A stretch of DNA of 64,000 bases from the NCBI GenBank assembly GCA_038503035.1, contig JAVSML010024358.1, positions 124,001 through 188,000 of the forward strand, read 5' to 3'. Both the position numbers and the translations under genes were made by a program. Shown piece after piece: positions 46,712 to 57,220 of the stretch. Numbering within the stretch: the stretch's first letter is position 1; every line of letters starts with the position of its first letter. The notes below the pieces were generated by a model. It was not told the origin of the DNA. It did no database searches and saw only the letters and a program-made list of their open reading frames with translations. Source of the stretch: Crocodylus rhombifer (lineage: Eukaryota; Chordata; Crocodylia; Crocodylidae).

Positions 46712-48814
46712 TCATCCCTTGGGGCACTCTGGTGAACAGATGTTCCCCCAGATCCTGGTGGTCACCCCGATAAACTTATAGGTGGCCATCAGATCACCCC
46801 TGAGCCTGCGCTTTTCCAGGCTAAAGAGTCCCATGTCTTTTAGCCTGTCATTGTAAGATCTGTTTTCCTGACCTCTGATCATGCGTGTGGCTCTCCTCTG
46901 GACTCTCTCAAGCTTCTCCACATCCTTTTTGAATTGTGGAGCCCAAAACTGGACGCAGTACTCCAGCTGCGGCCTCACCAAGGCTGAGTACAAGGGGAGA
47001 ATGACGTCCCGGGATTTGCTCGAGAAGCATCTATGGATGCACGCCAGCATTTTGGTCGCTTTACTAGCCGCAGCATCACATTGCAGGCTCATGTTCATCT
47101 TGTGGTCAATGATGACCCCCAAGTCTTTTTCTTCTGTAGTGCTAACCAACGTAGCACTGCTGAGCCTATAAGGGTGCTGCAGGTTTTTCCTCCCAAGGTG
47201 GAGAACCTTGCATTTTTCAGTGTTAAACACCATGAGGTTCTCATCCGCCCATTTGCTGAGCTTGTCCAGGTCAGCCTGGATCACCCGCCTATCTTCTGGC
47301 GTGGATGCTTTGCCCCAAAGTTTGGTGTCATCGGCGAACTTGGCCAGTCCACTCCTAACTCCAATGTCCACATCATTAATGAAGATGTTGAACAGTATGG
47401 GTCCCAGGACAGAGCCTTGAGGGACCCCACTGGTCACAGGGCACCACGATGAGTGACTGCCATCAATCACAACCCTCTGGGTCCGAACACAAAGCCAATT
47501 TCCCAGCCAGCGGATCGTGGTGGAGCCAAGGCCACAACTGGCCAGTTTGGCCAAGAGGTGATCATGGGATACCAGATCAAAAGCTTTTTTGAAGTCAAGA
47601 TATATGACATCAATCTCTTCTCCCTTGTCCAGGTGATAGGTCACCTGGTCATAGAAGGAAATGAGATTGGTCAAACAAGACCTACCCACAACAAACCCGT
47701 GCTGGCTGTCCCTTAGAATGTTAGCCTGGGCCAGTCCCTCAAGGATGGCCTCCTTAATAAACTTCTCTAAGATCTTCCCCAGGATAGAAGTCAGGCTAAT
47801 GGGCCTGTAGTGAGCCGGATCCACTCTCCTCCCTTTCTTGAAGATCGGCACCACATTGGCCTTCTTCCAGTCTTCGGACACTACACCAGAGTGCCAGGAG
47901 TTTTCAAAGATCTGTGCCAGGGGCTGGGCTATGACGCTCGCCAGCTCCTTGAGTACCCTGGGGTGCAGGTTGTCAGGGCCGGCTGACTTGAAGGTATCCA
48001 GCTTCTCAAGGTGTTCCTTCACGAGGTCAGCATTTATGGAGGGTAGGGGATTCCCCTCACCCAGATTTCCCTGTCCCATAGCAGGCATGGGCATCCCATG
48101 TGACTGATGAAAGACTGACGCAAAGTACCTATTTAATAGGTTGGCTTTTTCCTGGGCGTCAGTTGTCAGTTGCCCCATCTGGTTTAGCAGGGGTCCAACA
48201 TTGCCCTTGGTTTTCCTCTGGCTCCCCACATACCTGAAAAAGAACTTTTTGTTGTCCTTGATTCCTGAAGCTAGTTGGAGTTCAGTTGCAGCCTTGGCTT
48301 TCCTGGTTTGGTCCCTGCAGGACCGGACCAGCGCGGAGTAATCCTCCTTGGAGGTGAATCCTGTCCTCCATCCTTTGTAGGCTTTCCTTTTTAGCCACAG
48401 TAGGTCCGCTAGGTCTCTGGAGAGCCAGGGGTGCTGCTGTGCCTTCTTGCTGCCTTTCCTCCGTGTTGGAATAGATTTAGCTTGTGCACTGAGGATCGCT
48501 TCCTTGAGAAGCAACCACTCTTCTTGAACTCCCATCTCCCTGGGGTCATGGTCCCTGAGGGCCTGACCAACTAGCCTCTTGAGCTTGTCAAAGTCGGCTT
48601 TTCTGAAGTCAAGCACTTCTGTGTTGCTGACTGACTTGCCAGCTTTACGGCGGATGGTGAAGGTGATCAGCTCGTGATCGCTGTCACACAACTTCCCATC
48701 AATCACTAGGTCACCGATTAGGTCATCCCCTGTAGCCAGTACCAGGTCAAGCAGCGCTTTGCCTCTCGTTGGCCCATAGACTTCTTGGGTCAGGTAGAGG
48801 TCATCCACGAACAA
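46712..48814 (-). pseudogene. CR1 ORF2, end of endonuclease and reverse transcriptase
   Basis: A 700-residue frame that carries on from the endonuclease. CDSDHELI (43-50) supplies its final His. Then come a linker and RT: KKANVVPIFKKG (317-328), YRPISLTSILGKILEKFI (336-353), YLDFKKAFD (405-413), GVPQGSVLGP (463-472) and FADD (493-496), so both catalytic Asp blocks are intact. The C-terminal LVRPQLEYCVQFWAPQF block is near 620-640. The frame starts at TTG only because of the upstream frameshift. A second slip near 46775 replaces RGDHQDLGEHLF with an early stop, and the normal tail is readable in another frame to about 46595. Confidence 0.93.
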
Positions 48815-49329
48815 GAGAAGCTTTGCGCCGGCTCAGATTTAGCTGAGTGATCTTCCCACAAGATGTCCGGGTAATTGAAGTCACCCATGACAACCAGGGT
48901 CCTGGAGCAAGCAGCCTCAGTCAGTTCCCGGGCGAACTCCTGGTCAAGCTCGGGACTTTGAGTGGGAGGTCTGTAGTAGACTCCCACCGTTGTGTCCCCT
49001 GTGCCAAATTCCCCACGAATTTTTACCCAGAGGGTCTCTAGCTGTCCATGCCAGTCGCCAACATCAGCTTGCAGGGACATGTAGCTTTCCTTCACATAGA
49101 GAGCTACACCCCCGCCCCTTTTGTCAACACGATCCCTCCTCTTTAGGGTATAGCCCTCTATAACCATGGTCCAGTCATGGGTGGAGTCCCACCAGGTCTC
49201 CGTTATCCCAATGACATCATATTTCTTTGCACTGAGCAGGAGGACGAGCTCGTCCTGCTTGTTGCCCAGGCTCCTGGCATTAGTGTACAGGCAGGCAAGT
49301 GTGCCCTTGGGGGCTCTTGCCTTGCCCAC
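48790..49329 (-). pseudogene. CR1 ORF2, endonuclease part (before a frameshift)
   Basis: The 5' part of the CR1 ORF2 polyprotein, which nicks the target and primes reverse transcription. Blocks of the APE-like endonuclease are clear: YTNARSLGNKQDEL (15-28), TETWW (43-47, catalytic Glu), RRDRVDKRGGGVALYV (64-79), YYRPPTQSPELD (119-130) and GDFNYPD (149-155). The open frame begins at a GTG rather than ATG, so the true start is not visible. The reading frame slips near 48815 and the domain continues in the next frame. Confidence 0.92.
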
Positions 49330-49457
49330 AGATTGTGCCAGGGCTGGGGCAGGGGTGGGCTCCCTTAAGTGCCCCCTTAAGTGCCTTGGTCCGCTGGCTT
49401 TGCAAGGGCCGTTCAGCGGGCCAACAGGGGCAGTAGTCCCCCCATCCCCCAGCGGGC

Positions 49458-50555
49458 TTAGTTTAAAGCCCGGTGGAGCAGGTCAGCCAGCCTGGATGAG
49501 AAGAGCCTCCTCCCCAGGGGAGAGAGGTGGAGGCCATCTCTTCCCAGCAGCTCGCTGCCTCTCTCTCCAAAGAGCGGGCTGTGGTCATGGAAGCCAAAGC
49601 CTTCCCGATAACACCAGCGCCACAGTCTTTGGTTCACCGCGTGGATCCTCCTCTCCCTCCTCAGCCCATAGCCCGAGACTGGGAGGATCGAGGAAAACAC
49701 CACCTGAGCTCCCAGACCCCTAAGCCTCACTCCCAAATCCCTGTAGCACCTCATGACCTGGCTGGGGGTGCTCCGAGCCGTGTCATTGGTGCCCACATGA
49801 ATAAGGAGCATGGGGTAGTGGTCTGTGGGCCGGAGGAGCTGCGGGATCCTCCCCGCAATGTCTCGGATGCGGGTCCCCGGGAAGCAGCAGACTTCCCGGG
49901 CTAAGGGGTCGGGGCGGCAGATTGCCCCCTCAGTGCCCCACAGGATGGAGTCTCCTACAACAAACACCTTACACTTTGTCTTGGGGAGAGTGGGGCCAGT
50001 AGCTGCGGTCGAGCCTGGGTTGCCTGCAGGAGCTGGCAACTGCGTGGGCTCTGCTGGGGCTGCAAGAGGTGCGAACCTGTTGCTAAGCTCCGGCAGGGCA
50101 GCGGCCTTGGTGCGGCGGGCCTTGGGGCCCTTGACCACCTTGGTCCATGCCCCTGACTGGGCAGAGCGGGAGGTCCCAGAGTCCTCCTTAGTCACAGAGG
50201 GAAACGGAGCTCTCCCCTGCGGCTCCGGGGGGAGAAGGGCCTGGCAGTAGGAGTCTATCTCCTGCTCACAGTCCCTGATGGCACGCAGTCTCTGGACTGT
50301 GGCCTGGAGCTCCTCCAGCTGGTGCGCCAGAGACCCCAGTAGGGAGCAGACCCCGCAAGGGGAGGGGGCCATGCTCCCGGGCCCCAGAGCCTGAAAAAGG
50401 GACAGGCAGCCCCCGCAGCCAAGAGCCAGGGGCTCCGTCTGCGTGGAGCACGGAACCATGGGCTCCGTCTGGGTGGCCGTCTCTGAGGTGCCAAGTGGAG
50501 GGGCCGCAGAGCCCTCGGGGACCCTCGGGGTGCGGCGCGTGCCCATCCGTGTCAT
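49458..50555 (-). CDS. CR1 ORF1 protein, SGNH-hydrolase (esterase) type, intact frame
   Basis: A 365-residue frame starting at a true ATG. The N-terminus (about 1-75) is rich in Pro and Thr and has paired Cys motifs (CGGC at 47-50, CGVC at 67-70), possibly zinc-binding. A short coiled-coil-like helix follows (LAHQLEELQATVQRL, near 76-90). From about 195 an SGNH/GDSL esterase domain runs to the end: GDSILWG (201-207, catalytic Ser), GTND (255-258) and DGLHLS (340-345, Asp and His). CR1 ORF1 proteins are known to carry such an esterase and are thought to act in RNA binding and retrotransposition. All catalytic blocks are present with no internal stop. Whether it is translated is unknown, and ORF2 of the same copy is broken. 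Confidence 0.92.
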   Translation of the reverse strand: MTRMGTRRTPRVPEGSAAPPLGTSETATQTEPMVPCSTQTEPLALGCGGCLSLFQALGPGSMAPSPCGVCSLLGSLAHQLEELQATVQRLRAIRDCEQEIDSYCQALLPPEPQGRAPFPSVTKEDSGTSRSAQSGAWTKVVKGPKARRTKAAALPELSNRFAPLAAPAEPTQLPAPAGNPGSTAATGPTLPKTKCKVFVVGDSILWGTEGAICRPDPLAREVCCFPGTRIRDIAGRIPQLLRPTDHYPMLLIHVGTNDTARSTPSQVMRCYRDLGVRLRGLGAQVVFSSILPVSGYGLRRERRIHAVNQRLWRWCYREGFGFHDHSPLFGERGSELLGRDGLHLSPLGRRLFSSRLADLLHRALN

Positions 50556-50620
50556 GCCTCTGGTAGGCTGGCTATGGCTCGGGCTGGCTATGGCTGGGGG
50601 GGGTCGCAGGCAGGGTGTTA

Positions 50621-51215
50621 TGTTATGTGATGTGGGCGTCTATATGCCATGTTCTCTTCAGAAGTCTTCCAATAAGATGCAAAGAGATTCAAAATGGGAT
50701 AAGGACAGTATCTTTGTAATTATCTTTCAAGTTTCTTTTTTCATGAAGAACAGACTCTGAAGTCTTGAACTGTAGAATGCTCTATTTGCATTATTTATTG
50801 ATCCCAGAACACACTTATACATCCTCTATTTATTAATATTTTTTGCTGCTACTGGCCTTACACTTTTATAGATACATGCAGGAGACAATTTTGATGGGGC
50901 AATGGTGTTTCTTAATGTAAACCTCTAACTGTGAGTGTGGTCTTGAAACTCTGAAGGATATTTAAGTGAAATGTATTGTAGCAATAAATATCAAGGCTTC
51001 TCTTCCTATTTCTCAGTGTAAACTAGCAAAAAAAAAATCTTGTAGAAAATTTATGTGACTAGAGAAAAAAAAAGGCTTACCACTATTCATGTGAATTTAA
51101 AATCAGGAAAAAAAACATATTTCTTGTCTCAGATGACAATATTCATCCATATTAAATAAAAATGGCTCCATTACACTTTTCTTAACTGTTTCTCTTTGGC
51201 AATTCCTCACAGTTG
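50621..51215. other. Unique AT-rich DNA
   Basis: Separates the CR1 from the next LINE. No feature recognised. Confidence 0.45.
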
Positions 51216-51219
51216 AGAA

Positions 51220-53506
51220 AGTTTGTCTTCCACAAATGGTTTATCTGTTTCCAAAGATGGCTGAATTGGCCCATGATGGCTGATGAGGCCCTTCCAGGAT
51301 CGACAGGATTCTTGATTTGGTTCATGACACACTGTTTCTGCTGCTCCTGCTTTTCCATCTGTTGCTGCTGTCATGAGGTTTCAAAGCACTGAGATGCCTG
51401 CAGCAGACTCTTCCTCTATTTGGGGTAGTCCTGGGTGACAGTCTCCCATGAATTGACATTGATGTTGCATTTTTTAAGTTGGCTTGATGACATCTCTGAA
51501 GTACTTTCTCTGCCCTCCTCCTGAGTGTATACCTTGGCTGGGATGAGAATAAAACTTGCTTTGGGATTCTGGAGTCAGACATCCAGATGACATGGCCAGC
51601 CCAACAAAGTTGATGTGAGGTGATCATTGAATCAATACTTGTAGCTCCAGTCCAGCTGCAAGCTTGTTGGTGGTTTGATGTAATATTGTGGCTAGGAATA
51701 TTGAAAAGAGTGTTGGTGCAATGATACAGTCTTGTTTAACTCCCATTTTAATGTCAAAGGGATCTATAATAGATCCATTACTGAGAACCACCACTCACAT
51801 ACCTTCATGGAGCAGGCAGGGAATGGTGAGAAATTTCAGCGGGCATCCAGAAGGATCCTCCACAACACATCTTAGCTGACAGGGTCAAAAGCATTTGTGA
51901 GGTCAAAGAATGTCATGTAGAAAGGCTTATAGTTCTTCCTAACATTTCTCCTGCAGCTGATGAGCTGTGAAAATTATGTCAGTTTTGCTTCCTGATGCTC
52001 TAAACCCACACTGAGATTCTGGGAGGAGCTCTTCAGCAGGTGGAAGGAGATGGTTCAGAAGGGTTCTCACAATAATCTTTCCTGTGGTGGACAGCAAGGT
52101 GATCCCTCTGTAGTTTCCAGTCAGACTTGTCTTCTTTTTTGAAGATTGTCACAGTCATGGTGTCCCTGAGATCAGCTGGGATTCCAGATCCTGAAGATGA
52201 TGGCATAAAGCTGTGATGTGAGCTCCTTTTCTCCTTGTTTTAAGATGTTAGCAGGAATTCCATCTACTCCAAATGCCTTGCTGTTCTTCATCTTCTTGAT
52301 GGCTTTCCTCACCCCATCAAGGGTTGGAGCATTCCAAGATCATCTCTGACTAGGTGTTGTGGGATGAAGTTGAGAATGCTCTTGTCAACAGTTGAGTCTA
52401 AATTGAGAAGGTCTTCAAAATGTTGTTTCCAATGGGCATTGATGGCTCCCCTTTCCTTGATCAGGTCTCCTCCATCCTTAAGTCTCAAGGGGGTTGGTTC
52501 CTGAGTGCTTGGACTACAAATGGCTTTGGCCCTGAAGAAGAGAATCATATTGTGGATGTTAGCCAGATGTTGAATCTCCTTAGCCTTGTCTTCCCACCAT
52601 TTGTTCTTCATGTCATGGATCTGCCTTTGGACTGGTGTCTTGGCTTGTTGAAGTTTCAGTATCTTTTGCTAAGAACTGGTATCATTTTGCCAAGCACAAA
52701 ATACCTTGTGTTTGTGATCGATCAACTCTTGGATCTCCTGGTCATTCTCATCAAACCAGTCTTGTTGGTTCCTGGTAAAGAATCCAAGTGTATCTTCATA
52801 GGCACTGACGATGGTGGTTTTGAGGGCACCCCACCTGCTGCTTTAAATCTCCCATGGTTGTTGATTGGAATCCACCAGTTTTCCATTGAGGCACTGGTGG
52901 AAGAATTCTCACTTGCTTGGGTCCTTTACTCATTCACCATTGGTCTTCTGTCAGCATTGCTTCTGCTGCAGCCATTGTTTGGGAACCAATTTGAGTGACA
53001 TAACAGAGTGATATGTTGGTGATCACTGGTCAGCCCAGCAGTCATAAACTTCTAGCATACCTTAGATGATGAGGACATCTTTGCAATCCTGGGCATGGAT
53101 GATGACATAGTCAATGAAGTCCCAATATGCAGATTACGGGTGTTTCCATTATGTTTTGTGCACGTTTTTTTCTCATGGAGCAGGGTGTTGGTGATGGTGA
53201 GTCCATGTCCTGGCATTTGATCAAGAGGAGGATGCCACTGGAGTTGACTTTTCCTACTTGTTCTCTTCCAGAGGTTAGGGTTCCTTTTGACTCTAGTGTT
53301 GAAATCACCAAGAAGAATAAGTCTGTCTCCCTTTGAAATGTCAGAAAGGACTTGGTCAAGGTTGGCATAGACTTCCTCTTTGGTTTTATCAGCAGTGTCA
53401 AGTGTTGGGGCATATCTACTACTGACAGTGGCATATTGGCTCTCTGCCAGTTTAAGATGAGAAAAATGCAGTGCTCATTAGTTCTGATAGGGAACTTATT
53501 GAGCAG
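51220..53506 (-). pseudogene. APE-type LINE of a second family, endonuclease end and RT
   Basis: Minus strand. 53506-53111 holds the later endonuclease part, with SSGILLLIKCQ and METPVICI in the order expected before the catalytic His. A linker follows with MKNKWWEDKAKEIQHLA and INAHWKQHFEDLLNLDS (52611-52400). RT remnants read GITLLSTTGKIIVRTLLNHL and PESQCGFRASGSKTD, then MGVKQDCIIAPTLFSIFLA near 51700. The C-terminal block SHQLCWAGHVIWMSDSRIP (51620-51560) follows immediately. The YADD catalytic block and thumb are therefore deleted near 51637. Such proteins are often auto-annotated as endonuclease-reverse transcriptase. The clade is not certain, but it is not CR1. The 5' part lies beyond the LTR. 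Confidence 0.82.
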
Positions 53507-54398
53507 TGTCAAGGAAAAATCTTAAGTTTGGTGCTGCCATCACAGGGAGTTGAAACTACAGACAGGCCCCCAGAATGTGCCCTCTGGGTGACCTGGAGGC
53601 TTGTCAATCACAGAGCATGAGGTAATCTGATCTAACGCACATGCTCAGTTCACTGACTGCATGATGTAATTTGACTAAAAATTTCTCTGTGAAGAGCGTT
53701 CTGACTGGCCACTAAATTCTTATAAAAGGTTTGTGAGCTGCCACCCAGGTGTGGTGAGGTAGTGTGTGTGTGTTTTGGAGGAGAGACTGTGCTTGATCCT
53801 GTGAGCAGAGGCTGCCTTTGCAGGGACTGTCTCACAGGGAGAGAACGATCCTGTGAGCAGAGGCTGCGGACGGCAGGGACTGTGAGGCGCAAGCAGAGGC
53901 TGCGGACAGTGGGTGGAGTGACTCGTCTTTTCGATCTTGGTTACGGGACTGTTTGGCTTCGATTTTGACTTTGGCTTACTTCGTTCTGGCTTCTCATCTC
54001 CGACCTCGGTTTACGGACTGTCTTTTGGACTGGCGTCACGATCCCGTTCCTCGATTCACTATGTTACAGTTTTTGTTGTTTGTTATCCCGTTCATGACCT
54101 GTTGACCAGCCCTGGGACTAGCTAGTGGGCAGCCGCACCTATCCCTCAGGGGGTAGAAAGCAAGGGCTCGCTAGTGAACCCCGTGGGCCAACAGACCCCT
54201 TTGTTGTTTGCTATACTGTAACTGAAGAAATATCTGAGCCTCCGTTTCCCAAGCGTGAGTAAATAAATCGTCTTTGTTTAAACTTCCCGTACAGCTCACA
54301 CTCCACCGCCGCTAATCCCACCTGTTCATATTCCAATTGCCACCCCGGCCCACCATGACCTTGGGGCCCGATTCACTCGGTGTTTGGTTACCCCAACA
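53507..54398 (+). mobile_element. Solo LTR, copy 3, inserted in a LINE
   Basis: An 892-bp LTR from TGTCAAGG to CCCCAACA. It has TATAAAAG at 53721-53728 and AATAAA at 54262-54267. Flanks AGCAG (53502-53506) and AGTAG (54399-54403) match at 4 of 5, an aged 5-bp duplication. The same family as 2936-3943 and 8494-9445. A duplicated GATCCTGTGAGCAGAGGCTG motif near 53797 and 53847 is a local tandem copy. LINE endonuclease sequence continues on both sides. Confidence 0.92.
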
Positions 54399-54560
54399 AG
54401 TAGGTTTATGAGTTCATTTGTAATGGCAAAACCAACACCATGAAGTCAGAGTTCTCCTTCCTGTTTACCCTTCCAGAAGAAGGTATAGCTGCCTCCTTGT
54501 TCTTTGAGCTGCCCATAACCCATTCACAAGGTGGCAATCAGTGGCCACGATTGCAGTGCA
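54399..54560 (-). pseudogene. APE-type LINE, 5' endonuclease piece beyond the LTR
   Basis: On the minus strand it reads GGSYTFFWKGKQEGELRLHG and then VGFAITNELINL, a block found just before the middle of the endonuclease. It joins in order with the endonuclease sequence at 53506 once the LTR is ignored. The 5' end of the LINE is missing. Confidence 0.78.
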
Positions 54561-54710
54561 GCGCTCTGGGTGTTCACTATTAGGGTTGTCTATGAAGGTC
54601 CTAATATTGCTGTTTCTGAAAATAATGGTATGTCTTCACTGGTATTTTCAACTTCAGTAAAGGTGATCCCACTGGACACAATTATCCAGTCAGGAAAAAA
54701 ATACAGAATA

Positions 54711-55038
54711 CAGGAAACTGTTGCTATTCATGGGTTTGGCATTTGTGGTTCCTTATATTTGTGAATGCCAAACCTGCATCTTAAATACACTTACAGGAGC
54801 TCCTCGGGAGCGCTGCGCTTGCCACTGCTGGGCTCCCACCACCTGCCACCACCAGCGGGGTCCTGTCACCATTGCCGAGCTCCCACCATCACCAGTACAG
54901 CTGTGCCCCCCACCAGCCTCCAGGGGCACTGCATTCATGAACGCAGACAACATTCATGAATGCAGGGCTGTATTCATGGATTTTGCCATTCGCAGGGATC
55001 TCCAGAACGTACACCCCATGAACAGTGAGGTTCACCTG
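54711..55038. mobile_element. pogo/Tigger-like MITE with TA flanks
   Basis: A 328-bp element. The left end CAGGAAACTGTTGCTATTCATGGG and the inverted right end (CAGGTGAACCTCACTGTTCATGGG on the minus strand) correspond. TA lies on both sides (54709-54710, 55039-55040). The GC-rich interior is uninformative. TA targets and CAG-type ends fit Tc1/mariner, pogo branch. Confidence 0.6.
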
Positions 55039-55170
55039 TACTATATTAGACAGGCTATATTTAGGGCACCTTTTTTAGTCTCCTTCCCATGCGGAGTGAG
55101 CAAAGTGGATCCTGAAGACAGCTGCTCAGTCATAGTTATAGCTGCTGAATTGCACTCCTGTCTCATCTAA

Positions 55171-56014
55171 GCACTAGAAAGCCTTTTTGTAACTGCCACC
55201 TTCATGCCAGTTTATCATTAGAACCTTCCAGACCTCAAAGTCTGGCTCCCATTGCCATTAGCTAGTTGCCAAAGGCTTGAGGAATATGCTGGCATGGAAG
55301 ATGCCTGTGGGTGACTTCTTTTATTGTGAAGAAGCTGCTGCACATCAGCTTCCACATGGGTTTTGACAGAATGGGACCTTGATCCAATAGCAAGGAGACC
55401 AAGATAACCGGAGAGCTCACTTTTGTTGGCCGCCTTCATCCACCTTCACTGTTGTTGAGATTCTAACATTTTCTTCCACCGGCTCCACCACTGAGGACTT
55501 GTAGATCTATCACTGGGGGCTCGGCAGGCTTATTATAGTGGTGCTCTGTACTTGCCATGTCACAGCACCATCAGAGGATATATGTTGCTTTTTAAGAGGG
55601 AAAGCATTGCCATCTACTGTCCTCATCACATCCTGGTGGTGCTGCCGCTGCTTGGTCTGCAACTGCTTATTCATCAGAGTTACCCCTGCTTATTTCACAG
55701 CTAATCTTCCCTCAAGATCATTCCACCATCCACCACCTGTGAACATGCTGGGTAGCAGTAGAGCTCTGCCTCACAGTTAACTACTTACACATAATGGAAC
55801 TGACGTAAATACTTTGGAATATGAACATTCAAATATGTACTATGTAAGAATGGTCAGTGTCCAATCTGAGACATTTTCTAAACTGAATCTAAACTTAGTG
55901 ACACTTTAAAAATTAAACAAATGCTCAGGAAATTATTTCTGGTGAAGGATTTTACTAAGAATAGAAAACCTCTGCTTTTCAAAGTAGTAAAATGATTTTT
56001 TTCCCTAAAGAACA
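55171..56014. other. No recognised feature
   Basis: Mixed composition with no repeat ends or coding motif that I recognise. Confidence 0.4.
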
Positions 56015-56162
56015 ATACATTTCCAAACTTCAGGCTTAAAAAGAAAGTGGTTTTTTTTTAGTTGTTTGAATGCTAAAAACATCTTAAAAGAGATCATGAT
56101 AAACATTTTTCCTAGAAACTTAAAACAGACTGGCCAAGTTTTGTCATACTAAGGGATAAATT
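56015..56162 (+). repeat. 148-bp direct repeat, left copy
   Basis: Runs from ATACATTTCCAAA through AAAACATCTTAAAAGA and CAGACTGGCCAAGTTTTGTC to GGGATAAATT. It matches 58827-58974 in the same orientation along its whole length, with scattered substitutions. A local duplication or an old dispersed element would both fit. Confidence 0.85.
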
Positions 56163-56169
56163 GTTCAAA

Positions 56170-57100
56170 CATAAAGTTTCAGTCAGAAGGGATTGTTTTC
56201 ATCTCTTAAATTTCACTAGTATTGAACTTGCACATACAGTACTAACAACACTGTTTTCAGGGGGTGACAAAATCTAATATTTAAAGCTATATGAAACAAT
56301 AACTTTATGAATCCAAAATTTATTGACAGAAGAAGATTTACCTTTTTATTAATGTTGCTATACAACTGACTATCTGATAGTATTGCTTGATAGGCAAAGC
56401 AAGGTTTGTATTGAACAACACTTTTCTAATTCCTTTCTCTCCCCCTTTATTGACACTCTTGTTAAACCACCTGCTGTATGTTCTTGTAAATTTAGATTGT
56501 CATCTGTCTGGCTCTGTAAGCACCTAAATGGGATTTAGGAGGAATTTATGGACCAACGTTCCAGAGCAGGATTACAAAACATATAAAACGAGAGTTGTTA
56601 TGTTCTTTTAAATGAAAAGAAATGTAAGTTTACTTGGCACTTCCATTTTGGACTTCCAAATTTCCTGGGCATCTACAATTGGGCTTCTGAGCATGCTCAA
56701 AAGTGATACATTTTGAGAACTAGACACCTAATTCCATAATGTAGCTGAAGACAAACTGGAACTCAGACTCAAGCCTTGGGCGGGGGGGAATCTGATGCCT
56801 ATCTGGTAGAGATGCTTTGACAGAATTGAGTTCTGTACAAAGCACAGTGGTCTTGGTCACTTTCATTCCAAAGAATTGTGGGAAGTGACATCCAACTCTT
56901 GTGCAATAATGTATCAATACTTAGCCAGGAAGTGGAAAGCCTGGATTACAGGCATTCCTTTGACAAGAGAATTCAAATTCATATCTCCCACTTCCTAAGA
57001 CTGATTTAACCACAGACTGTATATAGAATGAGAGGCAGGCAGACTTTAGTTTTGCTCTCCACTCTCAATTATTTATTTTTCTGATTTTATTTTTTAACCT
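56170..57100. other. Unique AT-rich DNA
   Basis: No feature recognised. Confidence 0.45.
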
Positions 57101-57104
57101 ATGA

Positions 57105-57220
57105 CTGTAATATAAGATGCAGCAGGCACCAGAACTCAGGTCCTCCTCTCAATGGAGTTCCCTAACTGCTAGGATACCGTGTCAGAAAGTCTCTGGGTCA
57201 CTGTTCTTCTAGCCTGATAA
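57105..57220 (-). repeat. tRNA-SINE-like remnant, minus strand
   Basis: The reverse complement has GGTATCCTAGCAGTTAGGGAACTCC followed by GACCTGAGTTCTGG, spaced like the two boxes of a decayed tRNA-derived SINE. A similar weaker pattern lies at about 57385-57460. Confidence 0.3.

Larger units (their letters stand above)
46452..50620 (-). mobile_element. Nearly full-length CR1 non-LTR retrotransposon
   Basis: About 4.17 kb on the minus strand. From 5' to 3' it has a short 5' UTR (to 50556) with repeated AGCCATAGCCAGCC units, ORF1 (50555-49458), a 128-base spacer, ORF2 in three frames (about 49329 to 46595) and a 3' UTR. The 3' end has CR1-type short repeats (ATTTCATAG reads on the plus strand at 46455-46480). 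Most insertions of this family are 5' truncated, so a copy with ORF1 is unusual here. Frameshifts near 48815 and 46775 disable ORF2. No target duplication was found; the 5' boundary is uncertain by tens of bases. Confidence 0.93.

Noticed and set aside
46881..48341. Plus-strand open frames of 64-139 codons
   Set aside because: Antisense shadows of the conserved CR1 ORF2 on the minus strand.
49166..50250. Plus-strand open frames of up to 185 codons
   Set aside because: Antisense shadows of GC-rich CR1 ORF1 and the ORF1-ORF2 spacer.
52420..52998. 192-codon plus-strand open frame
   Set aside because: It is antisense to the LINE on the minus strand, whose linker motifs are clear in the opposite frame.
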